NCBI GenBank assembly: GCA_001916965.1
Contig: MNTL01000070.1
Location: 1 to 49,699 of the forward strand
Reading direction: 5' to 3'
Length of the DNA stretch: 49,699 bases
Source: Roseburia sp. CAG:10041_57
GTDB lineage: Bacteria > Bacillota > Clostridia > Lachnospirales > Lachnospiraceae
Both the position numbers and the translations under genes were made by a program. Below the pieces are notes generated by a model. The model was not told the origin of the DNA. It saw only the letters and a program-made list of their open reading frames with translations, and did not search any database. Below, in pieces: positions 8,807 to 16,727 of the stretch (positions within the stretch are counted from its first letter, which is position 1; each line of letters begins with the position of its first letter).

Positions 8807-9763
8807 TTATACTACCACATTTCTCTCTTCGCCGGCTAGGAAGCTCTTAATGTTCAGATATACTTCCTTCGCGCAGCGTGTTCTGGCTTCATTGCTGCCC
8901 CATGCCATATGTGGTGTAATGAATAGCTTCGTGCTGTCCTTGATCTGTGCCAATGGGTTATCTGCTGCAATCGGCTCTTTGTTTAATACGTCCAGACCTG
9001 CTGCTGCAATCTCTCCTATGGTCAGTGCATCATACAATGCCTGCTCATCCACAACGGGTCCTCTTGCCACATTGATAAGGATTGCTGTCGTCTTCATCTT
9101 GGCAAAAGCCTCTGCATTCATGATATTCTGCGTTCTGTCAGTAAGCGGACAGTGCAGAGAGATAATATCAGACTGTGCAAGCAGTGTATCAAAGTCTACT
9201 CTTTCATAATCTGTGGTAGTATTGTTACCTGATGCAGAATAGAAGATCACACGGCAGCCGAATACACTGGCAATCTGCGCTACCTTTCTTCCGATATTAC
9301 CAAGTCCGATAATACCCCATGTCTTGCCCTCCAGCTCGGTAAAATACGGTTCAAAGCAGGTAAACATCGGTGCCTTCTCATACTCTCCGCTCTTAACATA
9401 CTGGTCAAATACCGGCAACTTCTCCAGCAGATACAATGCCAGCGCAAAGGTATGCTGTGCTACGATAGGTGTGGAGTAGCCTACTGCATTGGTCACTCTG
9501 ATGCCTTTTGCCTTGCAGTATTCAATATCTACATTATTATATCCTGTTGCTGTCTCACAGATCAGCTTCAGGTTCTTTGCATCCTTAATGGTAGATTCAT
9601 TTAATGGTGCTTTATTGGCAATGATAATATCTGCATCCGCAACTCTGTCTGCGATTTCTTCCGGTCTGGTTGTATCATAATATGTGACTTCACCAAATTC
9701 CTCATAGAAGGATATATCTACATCAAAGCCAAGGCTCATTTTCTCTAAAACAACTATTTGCAT
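8807..9763 (-). CDS. D-2-hydroxyacid dehydrogenase, glycerate-dehydrogenase-like
   Basis: This 318-residue NAD(P)-dependent enzyme reduces a 2-oxoacid to the D-2-hydroxyacid or the reverse. The Rossmann motif GLGNIGRKVA lies near residue 153. The catalytic Arg is in NVARGPVVDE, a Glu follows in the LNKEP region, and the catalytic His is in HMAWGSNEAR. Hydroxypyruvate/glyoxylate reductases are the closest pattern, but substrate cannot be fixed by reading. It is the first gene after the promoter at 9807-9835 and likely leads the operon ending with beta-galactosidase. Confidence 0.88.
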   Translation of the reverse strand: MQIVVLEKMSLGFDVDISFYEEFGEVTYYDTTRPEEIADRVADADIIIANKAPLNESTIKDAKNLKLICETATGYNNVDIEYCKAKGIRVTNAVGYSTPIVAQHTFALALYLLEKLPVFDQYVKSGEYEKAPMFTCFEPYFTELEGKTWGIIGLGNIGRKVAQIASVFGCRVIFYSASGNNTTTDYERVDFDTLLAQSDIISLHCPLTDRTQNIMNAEAFAKMKTTAILINVARGPVVDEQALYDALTIGEIAAAGLDVLNKEPIAADNPLAQIKDSTKLFITPHMAWGSNEARTRCAKEVYLNIKSFLAGEERNVVV

Positions 9764-9806
9764 AATATTTAAAACCCCTTTCCAGACAAATAATAATTAC
9801 GATATC

Positions 9807-9835
9807 AGTTTAACGATTCTGTATCTAAAAATCAA
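9807..9835 (-). promoter_or_regulatory. Promoter of the hydroxyacid dehydrogenase-MATE-luxS operon
   Basis: TTGATT (9830-9835) and TAAACT (9807-9812) with a 17-base spacer on the minus strand, downstream of the pgi terminator. No other good promoter was seen between here and the beta-galactosidase gene. Confidence 0.6.
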
Positions 9836-9860
9836 CATAAATCGTACCGATTCAGCACGT

Positions 9861-9898
9861 AAAAACAGGGTTATCACAAAATAGCTGCAATAACCCTG
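9861..9898 (-). terminator. Intrinsic terminator of pgi
   Basis: CAGGGTTAT pairs with ATAACCCTG across a 15-base loop and is followed by TTTTT on the minus strand, 28 bases after the pgi stop. Confidence 0.88.
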
Positions 9899-9925
9899 AT
9901 ACGCACTATATATGGAGCTGATATA

Positions 9926-11272
9926 TTATAATCTCTTTAACAGTTCTTCTCTTGCTGCTTCATAACCCGGCTTACCAAGAAGTGCGAACATGTTCTTCTT
10001 GTAGCTCTCAACGCCTGGCTGGTTGAAAGGATTTACTCCTAATAAGTATCCGCTCAGGCCACATGCAAACTCGAAAAAGTAGAACAGTTCACCTAAGAAG
10101 AATTCACTTACTTCAGGCATCTTGACCATCAGGTTAGGAACCTGTCCGTCTGTATGAGCCAGGATTGTTCCGTTCATGGCACTCTTGTTTACGAAATCTA
10201 CGCTCTTGCCTGCAAGATAGTTAAGTCCGTCAAGATCAACCGGCTCTTCGTTTAAGATAACTTCCTCACGGGACTTCTCAATGTTAAGAACTGTCTCAAA
10301 CATGATTCTGGAGCCATCCTGAATGAACTGACCCATAGAATGCAGATCTGTTGTCAGGTCAACACTTGCAGGGAACAGACCCTTCTGATCCTTACCCTCT
10401 GACTCACCAAAGAGCTGCTTCCACCACTCAGATACATAGTGGGCGCTTGGCTCATAGTTGCACAGGATTTCTACTGCTTTGCCTTTTCTTAATAAGATGT
10501 TACGGATTGCTGCGTACTGCATTGCATCATTCTCTTCAAAAGGAAGCTCTAATGCACGCTTACGTCCGCTTGCTGCACCTTCCATCAATTTATCAATATC
10601 TGCTCCGCTGACTGCGATAGGAAGAAGACCTACTGCTGTCAATACAGAGAAACGTCCTCCGACATCATCAGGTACTACGAATGTCTCATAGCCTTCTTCT
10701 GTAGCAAGATTTTTAAGAGATCCCTTAGCCTTATCTGTTGTAGCATAGATTCTCTTAGCAGACTCTTCCTTGCCATACTTCTTCTCCATGATCTCCTTGA
10801 ATACACGGAAAGCGATAGCCGGCTCTGTAGTTGTACCAGACTTGCTTATCATATTAATGGAGAAATCTCTGTCTCCGATTACATCGATCAGGTGCTTAAT
10901 GTAAGTAGAGCTGATGGAATTACCTACAAAATAGATCTCCGGAGTCTTGCGGATGCTCTTATCTACCATATTATAGAAGCTGTGTCTTAAAAATTCGATC
11001 GCAGCTCTTGCGCCAAGGTAGGAACCGCCGATACCGATTACCAATAATACATCAGAATCTTCCTGAATCTTCTTTGCAGCCTTCTTAATTCTGTCGAACT
11101 CTTCCTTATCATAATCTACAGGGAGGTCGATCCAGCCTAAGAAATCATTACCTGCGCCACTCTTACTAAGCAGAGTCTCCTTTGCATCCAGGGTGAGCTT
11201 CTTCATGTATTCCACTTCATGCTCACTGATAAACTGTGAGGCTTTTGTGTAATCAAATGTAACCTTGCTCAT
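9926..11272 (-). CDS. pgi: Glucose-6-phosphate isomerase
   Basis: This 448-residue glycolytic enzyme interconverts glucose 6-phosphate and fructose 6-phosphate. Both family signatures are present: DDVGGRFSVLTAVG near residue 205 and GVNPFNQPGVESYK near residue 410. Length is that of the short bacterial Pgi. GGAG lies eight bases before the ATG at 11272, so the nine-codon upstream extension is rejected. It has its own promoter and terminator and is monocistronic. Confidence 0.96.
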   Translation of the reverse strand: MSKVTFDYTKASQFISEHEVEYMKKLTLDAKETLLSKSGAGNDFLGWIDLPVDYDKEEFDRIKKAAKKIQEDSDVLLVIGIGGSYLGARAAIEFLRHSFYNMVDKSIRKTPEIYFVGNSISSTYIKHLIDVIGDRDFSINMISKSGTTTEPAIAFRVFKEIMEKKYGKEESAKRIYATTDKAKGSLKNLATEEGYETFVVPDDVGGRFSVLTAVGLLPIAVSGADIDKLMEGAASGRKRALELPFEENDAMQYAAIRNILLRKGKAVEILCNYEPSAHYVSEWWKQLFGESEGKDQKGLFPASVDLTTDLHSMGQFIQDGSRIMFETVLNIEKSREEVILNEEPVDLDGLNYLAGKSVDFVNKSAMNGTILAHTDGQVPNLMVKMPEVSEFFLGELFYFFEFACGLSGYLLGVNPFNQPGVESYKKNMFALLGKPGYEAAREELLKRL

Positions 11273-11301
11273 TTGTCTTTCTCCTTTTCCAATCAACACT
11301 T

Positions 11302-11318
11302 TAATTAACTGTTAATTA
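11302..11318. promoter_or_regulatory. Palindrome in the pgi leader
   Basis: TAATTAAC and GTTAATTA flank a single central base, a perfect 17-base dyad between the pgi promoter and its ribosome site. Possible repressor site or simply AT-rich symmetry. Confidence 0.35.
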
Positions 11319-11339
11319 CCTTTTTTAATCTTCGTTATT

Positions 11340-11368
11340 ATTTTAGCAAAGTTCCCTACAGATATCAA
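11340..11368 (-). promoter_or_regulatory. pgi promoter
   Basis: TTGATA (11363-11368) and TAAAAT (11340-11345) are 17 bases apart on the minus strand, giving a leader of about 60 bases. Confidence 0.7.
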
Positions 11369-11414
11369 GATAAGATTACGCATATTACTCGTAAAATTTC
11401 GTGCACTTTCGTAA

Positions 11415-12116
11415 CTATACCATGAGTGATTTCAGAAGCTCTTCCAATTCCAGGGCTTCATCCGGTGAGAAGATAGGCTCCGGCTTCGTATGAGGCTGCT
11501 CCTTTTGCTCATCCTCTTGTCTGTCCTCCATATCACTCTGTCTGCGGCTGCTTCGTACCTGTTCCAGTTCCCGCAGAAGCTTCTCTTTCTGCGCCATACC
11601 ATGCTCCAGACGTTCTGCCACATGATTCTCCAGATAATCCGTAAGATTCGTCTTCAACATCTGTTTTCTGCCGGCAATATCCACAATCGAGCATACACTA
11701 AGATAGAGATAGATGCCAAACAGACTTAATATATAAAAAGGCAGCAGATCCACAAAGCGATTACCTTCTATAATACCCTTGCATACACCAAAGCCGGCTA
11801 CAAATACCCCCGCCAGCATGAGCTGTCCTGACAGATGTTTCATCAGGCTCATACTCATCCCTGCAAACCTGAGCCTGTTCATGAACTTGTCCACGAACAC
11901 ACTTATATTAGAGACACCGCCGTTTAACTTGTAACACTGTATAAATCTCTCTTTGCACTGTCCCAGCAGTTTATTATCTCCTCCTGATAACGTATCTGTA
12001 GACTGTATCATCCGCTGGTACAATACACCAATCACCACCTGGTACAGGATACCAAGTGCCATAAAGATAACTGCCATCGCCATAATAAAAGACTGATTGA
12101 TTCCTGCTATTTCCAC
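11415..12116 (-). CDS. Membrane protein of unknown function with charged C-terminal tail
   Basis: I do not recognise a family. The 233-residue protein has a hydrophobic N-terminal segment (about residues 9-33), a soluble stretch, two further hydrophobic segments (about 95-115 and 123-147), then a long charged, Gln/Glu-rich, coiled-coil-like tail ending in a short acidic DEALELEELLKSL motif. Topology suggests a membrane-anchored cytoplasmic scaffold. Start is GTG at 12116 with GGAG seven bases upstream. It has its own promoter (12146-12174) and is divergent from the TSCPD-murG pair. No function is proposed. Confidence 0.8.
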   Translation of the reverse strand: MEIAGINQSFIMAMAVIFMALGILYQVVIGVLYQRMIQSTDTLSGGDNKLLGQCKERFIQCYKLNGGVSNISVFVDKFMNRLRFAGMSMSLMKHLSGQLMLAGVFVAGFGVCKGIIEGNRFVDLLPFYILSLFGIYLYLSVCSIVDIAGRKQMLKTNLTDYLENHVAERLEHGMAQKEKLLRELEQVRSSRRQSDMEDRQEDEQKEQPHTKPEPIFSPDEALELEELLKSLMV

Positions 12117-12145
12117 ACTAACACTCCTCTCTGCAATTTACTACG

Positions 12146-12174
12146 AGTATAGGCTTTTAAAGGCAGATTCTCAA
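12146..12174 (-). promoter_or_regulatory. Promoter of the unknown membrane protein gene
   Basis: TTGAGA (12169-12174) and TATACT (12146-12151) with a 17-base spacer on the minus strand. Confidence 0.65.
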
Positions 12175-12309
12175 TAGGATAAGCCCATGAATCGTTCGAC
12201 AAATTATGTTGTTTCCGCATAATTATACGTTATTGGTTCTGATTTCTTTTTCATACGACAAAATATATGACGAAATTTGTGTGATTCTCTTTTCTCAAAA
12301 TTAGATTTC

Positions 12310-12318
12310 TGCTATAAT
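12310..12318 (+). promoter_or_regulatory. Extended -10 promoter of the TSCPD-murG operon
   Basis: TGCTATAAT is a perfect extended -10 box. No good -35 is visible, as expected for this promoter type. The leader of about 80 bases contains an ACTGTGC/GCACAGT inverted repeat of unknown role. Confidence 0.6.
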
Positions 12319-12407
12319 CCTTGTTAGTATTTGGGATTACTGTGCTGAGATTTTCATGAATTGCAGTATGCACAGTTACGTATTATATAGTTAGGAGGCA
12401 TTATTTT

Positions 12408-12650
12408 ATGCAGTACAAAACAAGCGGTACCTGTTCTACCATGATCGACCTTGAGGTAGACGGCGATATTATTAAATCTGTAGCTTTTACAGGCGGTTGC
12501 AATGGTAATCTGAAAGGAATCTGCAGTCTGGTCCGTGGAATGAAGGTAGATGACGCAATCGAGAAATTACAGGGTATTAAATGCGGATTTAAAAATACCT
12601 CATGTCCAGATCAGCTGGCAAAGGCTTTAATTCAAATCAAAAATTCTTAA
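12408..12650 (+). CDS. TSCPD-domain protein (TIGR03905-type)
   Basis: This 80-residue protein matches the small stand-alone TSCPD family. It has CSTMIDLEVDGDIIKSV, GGCNGNLKGICSLV, KCGFKNTSCPDQLA and four conserved cysteines (Cys9, Cys30, Cys38 and Cys59/65 region). The TSCPD domain also occurs at the C terminus of B12-dependent ribonucleotide reductases; the stand-alone function is unknown, and metal or thiol chemistry is plausible. AGGAGG precedes the ATG by nine bases. It ends 12 bases before murG and is co-transcribed with it. Confidence 0.88.
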   Translation: MQYKTSGTCSTMIDLEVDGDIIKSVAFTGGCNGNLKGICSLVRGMKVDDAIEKLQGIKCGFKNTSCPDQLAKALIQIKNS

Positions 12651-12662
12651 TTGGAGGCTTCC

Positions 12663-13730
12663 ATGAAACGAATTGTGTTCACCGGTGGCGGAACTGCCGG
12701 ACATGTCACACCAAATATTGCCCTTTTTCCAAGATTAAAGGAATTAGGTTATGACATACAGTATATTGGTTCTTATGATGGTATTGAGAAGAAGCTGATA
12801 GCCGACTACGTCATTCCTTATTATGGGATTGCCACAGGTAAGCTGCGCCGCTACTTTGATCCCAAGAACTTCAGTGATCCTTTCCGTGTATTAAAAGGAT
12901 TTGCAGAAGCTCACAAAATATTAAAGGAACTGAAGCCGGATGTGGTATTCAGTAAGGGCGGATTTGTCAGCGTTCCTGTTGTAAGGGCTGCTGCCACTCT
13001 TAAAATTCCCTGCATCATACATGAGTCAGATATGACACCGGGACTTGCCAATAAGCTGTGCATTCCTGTTGCGGCCAAAGTCTGTTGTAATTTTCCGGAG
13101 ACCATGAAGGATCTGCCTGCTGATAAAGCAGTTCTTACCGGTTCCCCAATCCGTACCGAATTGGCAAAAGGCAATAAATTCAGAGCTTTGGAGATGTGTC
13201 ACTTCTCAGATGGAAAGCCTGTCATCATGGTCATTGGCGGCAGTCTTGGTGCATCTGGAGTCAATAAGCTGGTAAGAGAAGCTCTTCCTCAGCTTCTGGA
13301 AGACTTTCAGGTAGTTCATATCTGTGGTAAAGATAAGGTAGACAATCTCTTGCTTAACACAAAGGGATATGTGCAATTCGAATATGTCAAGGAAGATCTG
13401 AAGGATCTCTTTGCCATGGCAGATGTGGTGATCTCCCGTGCCGGAGCAAATGCGATCTGTGAATTACTGGCTCTTAGGAAGCCCAGTCTGTTAATTCCTC
13501 TTCCCGCAGCCAGCAGCCGTGGCGACCAGATCTTAAATGCCAGAAGCTTTGAAGAACAGGGCTTCTCCATGGTGGCAAACGAGGATGATCTGACCGCCTT
13601 TTCTCTGGTTGAGAAAGTACATGAGCTGTACTTTAACAGACATTCCTATATTGATGCCATGCAGAACTGTGGACAACGCAATTCTATCGACACAATTGTT
13701 GAATTAATTGAAAATGCAGCAAATAAATAA
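12663..13730 (+). CDS. murG: MurG, lipid II GlcNAc transferase
   Basis: This 355-residue GT28 glycosyltransferase adds GlcNAc to lipid I on the inner face of the membrane to form lipid II for peptidoglycan. Visible are GGGTAGHVTPNIAL (acceptor-side glycine loop), SKGGFVSVPVV, the HESDMTPGLANKL segment, GGSLGASGVNKL (second glycine loop) and SRAGANAICELLAL with the UDP-GlcNAc-binding Glu. The ATG at 12663 has GGAGG five bases upstream; an in-frame TTG at 12651 is rejected. It lies outside any division/cell-wall cluster, paired only with a TSCPD gene. Confidence 0.92.
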   Translation: MKRIVFTGGGTAGHVTPNIALFPRLKELGYDIQYIGSYDGIEKKLIADYVIPYYGIATGKLRRYFDPKNFSDPFRVLKGFAEAHKILKELKPDVVFSKGGFVSVPVVRAAATLKIPCIIHESDMTPGLANKLCIPVAAKVCCNFPETMKDLPADKAVLTGSPIRTELAKGNKFRALEMCHFSDGKPVIMVIGGSLGASGVNKLVREALPQLLEDFQVVHICGKDKVDNLLLNTKGYVQFEYVKEDLKDLFAMADVVISRAGANAICELLALRKPSLLIPLPAASSRGDQILNARSFEEQGFSMVANEDDLTAFSLVEKVHELYFNRHSYIDAMQNCGQRNSIDTIVELIENAANK

Positions 13731-13735
13731 AAAGA

Positions 13736-13779
13736 CAGCAGAGGTCTCAATTATGATATTGACAAACCTCTGCTGTTTT
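13736..13779. terminator. Bidirectional terminator between murG and the HIT gene
   Basis: CAGCAGAGGT (13736-13745) pairs with ACCTCTGCTG (13766-13775). TTTT follows on the plus strand and an A-run precedes, so both convergent transcripts can stop here. Confidence 0.85.
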
Positions 13780-13782
13780 CTA

Positions 13783-14193
13783 TTATTCTGTAATCTGTTT
13801 TCTGATTTCTTCCAGTTCATCCTGGGTTACTTCTGTCGGTTTCCACAGGATATGCTGATTGTCTCCTTCATATCTTGGAATCAGATGCATATGGAAATGA
13901 AATACCGTCTGTCCTGCTACTTCATTGTTATTCTGTACCAGATTGAATCCGTCACATCCAAGCTTCTCTGTCATCTGTGCTGCCATTTTCTTGGCAAGCT
14001 TCATAACATCGGCTGCTGTCGCATCCGGTAATTCATATAGATTCTTATAATGGGACTTGGGCAGGATCAATGCATGTCCCTTTGTCGCCGGTCCAAGATC
14101 CAGAATTACACGAAACTGCTCATCCTCGTATAAGGTCTTGGAGGGAATCTCTCCATTTGCAATTTTGCAGAAAATACAATTCTCGTCTGTCAT
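13783..14193 (-). CDS. HIT family nucleotide hydrolase/transferase
   Basis: This protein of about 136 residues shows the N-terminal CIFCKIANGEIPS and the histidine triad HFHMHLIPR near residue 97, whose central His is the nucleophile for nucleoside phosphoramidate or dinucleotide cleavage. Bacterial HIT/Hint proteins are cytosolic housekeeping hydrolases with uncertain physiological substrates. Start is placed at 14193; an ATG four codons upstream (14205) lies nearer a GGAAAGG site and is also possible. It lies downstream of the flavodoxin-SCP2 gene. Confidence 0.9.
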   Translation of the reverse strand: MTDENCIFCKIANGEIPSKTLYEDEQFRVILDLGPATKGHALILPKSHYKNLYELPDATAADVMKLAKKMAAQMTEKLGCDGFNLVQNNNEVAGQTVFHFHMHLIPRYEGDNQHILWKPTEVTQDELEEIRKQITE

Positions 14194-14250
14194 ACTAATT
14201 ACCATGCCTTTCCGTAACCTGCAAGCTTTGGGGCGCAGGCACAAAGTTGC

Positions 14251-14274
14251 GTGTGAAAAATTCTTTTTTCACAC
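14251..14274. repeat. Perfect 10-bp hairpin between two minus-strand genes
   Basis: GTGTGAAAAA and TTTTTCACAC with a four-base loop lie between the flavodoxin-SCP2 stop and the HIT start. There is no T-run after the stem, so it may be an mRNA processing or stabilising structure, or a weak terminator using T bases inside the stem. Confidence 0.5.
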
Positions 14275-14284
14275 TGCCATTCTT

Positions 14285-15283
14285 TTATTGATTGCTGAAA
14301 TCATATATGATATCAAGGGTACGAAGTACTCTGAAATCTCCTCTCATCTTCATGGAACCTGCCATGAATGCCCTTTGGAAGGTCATTCTTCCCTGTATGA
14401 TCTCATTCATGACATCAGAAGCTATCTGCAGCTCCACATCAGCCTGTTCACAAGTTCCATAATAGCATTCCATCTGCGCATTATCTACCTTAATGATCAA
14501 TGGCTTGGAGGTCTCCGGGATATTGAACTGGTACACTGCCCTGAATCCTGCCTGAGGATAGAAATGTGCCTTGAGTTCTTCCAGAAAAGGCGTATTACCC
14601 TGAGTTACTTTCTCTTCCATCAGATCCTTGAACATGCTGGCAAGCTCCTGGATGTCTTCCTTCTGCTTCTGCACATAGACGTCATTGGAAGCCAGCTCCG
14701 AAAGCTGCTCTGCTTCCTGCGGTGTCAGATTAAGGCTCTGCGTAAAGGAAACCTTCTGCTTTACAGCCTGGTTGGAGCAAGGTAATACTGCTACATGTTG
14801 ATTAATGGTCCGATACAGGTCCTCTGCCTTCTTCTCAATCAGACGGGTGTATTCCATGTTCTGCTCCAGTAAAGCCACATCCGCAATATATCCACTGATA
14901 CCAGTGCATGGAAGTCCTCCCAGTATCTCCCACGCTACCGTAAGATTCATCATTGCCTCACGTTCCCCATACGTGGTTGACATAACAATGGGACACATAT
15001 AGATGCGGGATATCTTCTCCTTATCACCGTAGAGCCAGCAGGAATCCAGGAACTGCTGCATCCATCCACCTATGCCATACCATTCTACTGTGGTTGCCAG
15101 AATAATGCCGTCTGCATCCTTGAGTGTCTGTGGCAAGGTCACGATATTGTTCTTATATTCATAAAGGTCATATCGCTCCATCGTCACGTTAAGTTCTGAC
15201 AACACCTCCTGTATTTTATTCAAAACATGCAGTGTAGGATCTCCAATCAATCCTCTGCCGCCATAGTAAATATTAATCTTCAC
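14285..15283 (-). CDS. Flavodoxin-like reductase fused to an SCP2 sterol-carrier-type domain
   Basis: This 332-residue protein has an N-terminal flavodoxin-like/FMN-reductase fold (about 1-175: MKINIYYGG, ADGIILATTVEWYG, STTYGERE). A charged helical linker (about 185-235) follows, then a C-terminal SCP2-type lipid-binding domain (about 240-332: IIKVDNAQMECYYG, DVMNEIIQGRMTFQRAFMAG is read as two adjoining blocks, MKMRGDFRVL). FMN binding and a hydrophobic ligand are inferred from these folds. Start is GTG at 15283 with AAGGG nine bases upstream. It is 29 bases after the rhomboid gene and probably co-transcribed. Confidence 0.78.
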   Translation of the reverse strand: MKINIYYGGRGLIGDPTLHVLNKIQEVLSELNVTMERYDLYEYKNNIVTLPQTLKDADGIILATTVEWYGIGGWMQQFLDSCWLYGDKEKISRIYMCPIVMSTTYGEREAMMNLTVAWEILGGLPCTGISGYIADVALLEQNMEYTRLIEKKAEDLYRTINQHVAVLPCSNQAVKQKVSFTQSLNLTPQEAEQLSELASNDVYVQKQKEDIQELASMFKDLMEEKVTQGNTPFLEELKAHFYPQAGFRAVYQFNIPETSKPLIIKVDNAQMECYYGTCEQADVELQIASDVMNEIIQGRMTFQRAFMAGSMKMRGDFRVLRTLDIIYDFSNQ

Positions 15284-15312
15284 TCAGTTTCACCCTTGCA
15301 CCTTTCCCATAG

Positions 15313-15906
15313 TTATCTGATTCTTTTGTACCTTCTGCGTGTAATACAATAAAAGACAGCCATGACTGCAAATCCTGTTATAAAACCGCCTAAATGAGCC
15401 ATATTGTTGGTTGTCTCAGACTGTATCCCGGAATAGAAAAGATACACGATTGCAAATATCATTCTGCGAAATGAAATCTGTCCATAGGTTCCATTATTTT
15501 TACAGATCAGCAATAACAACGCACCAATCAGTCCAAATACAGCGCCACTGGCTCCTATAGTGGAATAGAACTGCCCTGTAGCCAGTTCATGTCCCATGGA
15601 CAACAGATTACCTCCGATGCCCGCCAGCATATAAATGGCAAAGAATCTGCCATGGCCAATCGATTTCTCCAGCATATCTCCCAGTGCTGCCAGAAATATC
15701 ATATTGCCCCAGATATGCTGTGGATTCGCATGCAGGAACAGGCTTGTCAGTATTCTGTAATATTCCTGTCTGTTTATTATGTCTACCACGCTTAAACTAC
15801 CCATATTATACAACACATTTCCCTGAATTGTACAGAAGATATATACTGCAATATTGGCAATTACGAGCAAAACTGTCACATAGTTCTTACTTTTAAACTG
15901 CTGCAT
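15313..15906 (-). CDS. Rhomboid family intramembrane serine protease
   Basis: This 197-residue protein has six predicted membrane segments. The catalytic Ser is in GASGAVFGLIGA (about residue 119) and the catalytic His in MAHLGGFITG (about residue 167). The conserved HANPQHIWGNMIFL with its Asn sits in helix 2. Rhomboids cleave membrane-anchored proteins; substrates are unknown. ATG at 15906 has GAGG eight bases upstream, with a GTG one codon earlier. A terminator separates it from the upstream kinase-like gene. Confidence 0.92.
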   Translation of the reverse strand: MQQFKSKNYVTVLLVIANIAVYIFCTIQGNVLYNMGSLSVVDIINRQEYYRILTSLFLHANPQHIWGNMIFLAALGDMLEKSIGHGRFFAIYMLAGIGGNLLSMGHELATGQFYSTIGASGAVFGLIGALLLLICKNNGTYGQISFRRMIFAIVYLFYSGIQSETTNNMAHLGGFITGFAVMAVFYCITRRRYKRIR

Positions 15907-15959
15907 CACAAATTCCTCTCTCTATTTCAAATGTTGATAGGATTGTAGCATAGATAATA

Positions 15960-16006
15960 AAAAAAGTTAAGCAAAGGCGTTCATCCTTTACTTAACTTTT
16001 ATTTTT
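15960..16006. terminator. Intrinsic terminator after the cytidylate-kinase-like gene
   Basis: AAAAGTTAAG pairs with CTTAACTTTT across a loop that contains a second short stem (AAAGG/CCTTT). T-rich tracts lie on both sides. On the minus strand it ends the kinase-like gene. Confidence 0.8.
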
Positions 16007-16024
16007 GTGTTGCGACCTGTTATC

Positions 16025-16618
16025 CTAATCTGCAAACCTCTTCTGAATCAGATCACACAGATACTCTGCCGTACCTTTTACGCCAAGTAATGCACTGTTG
16101 ACCATGATATCCATATGATCCATATCATTAGGCTTATATTTCGCATATCTTAAATGGAAAGCATCTCTGGCTTTGTCTACTTCATGAATCATCTTCTTAG
16201 CCTGCTTGGTATCCATGCCCAGCTCATTGACACAGTTCACCAGACGGTCTTCATACGGTGCGTAGATGAAGATATTCAGATTATTGGGGTTATCACCCAG
16301 AATATAATCAGCGCATCTTCCTACAATAATACAGCTTTCCTTATCAGCAATCTCTCTGATAAGCTTTGCTTCTGTGTCAAAGATCTTATCCTGCGCTGCT
16401 GTTGTTCCGGTACCAAGAGGGAACTTCATAATGGAATATTTGGTGGCTTTTTCCTCAAGGGCACTTACTTCCTTGATGGTAATATTATGCTCCTTGGCAA
16501 CCATGGTCACAATGTCTCTGTCATAATACTCTACCTTGAGAATCTCTGACATTTCATGGGCAATTGGACGGCCCAGACTACCAAACTGTCTTGAAATAAC
16601 TACTGAAAACTTTTTCAT
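16025..16618 (-). CDS. Cytidylate kinase-like family protein
   Basis: This 197-residue P-loop protein matches the cytidylate_kin2 family common in Clostridia. It opens with ISRQFGSLGRPIAHEMSEIL, in which the usual GKS/T P-loop is altered to GSLGRP, then YYDRDIVTMVAKE, CIIVGRCADYIL and IFIYAPYEDR. The authentic CMP kinase is normally a separate gene, so the substrate here is unknown. It starts divergently from the LysR gene. Confidence 0.85.
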   Translation of the reverse strand: MKKFSVVISRQFGSLGRPIAHEMSEILKVEYYDRDIVTMVAKEHNITIKEVSALEEKATKYSIMKFPLGTGTTAAQDKIFDTEAKLIREIADKESCIIVGRCADYILGDNPNNLNIFIYAPYEDRLVNCVNELGMDTKQAKKMIHEVDKARDAFHLRYAKYKPNDMDHMDIMVNSALLGVKGTAEYLCDLIQKRFAD

Positions 16619-16678
16619 ATGCTTTCTCTCCTATCCTTTATGTCTAAAATTCTATTTTCCGTAACTTACAGAACATGG

Positions 16679-16684
16679 TATAAT
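16679..16684 (+). promoter_or_regulatory. -10 box of the LysR regulator gene
   Basis: A perfect TATAAT lies 44 bases before the LysR start. No good -35 is seen at 16-18 bases, so expression may be weak or need an activator. Confidence 0.45.
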
Positions 16685-16727
16685 AAAAATGTTATACATA
16701 TCCACTTATGAGAAAAGAGGAATTTAC

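Noticed and set aside
14057..14785. Long plus-strand open frame opposite the HIT and flavodoxin-SCP2 genes
   Set aside because: It spans two real genes on the other strand and shows no family features.
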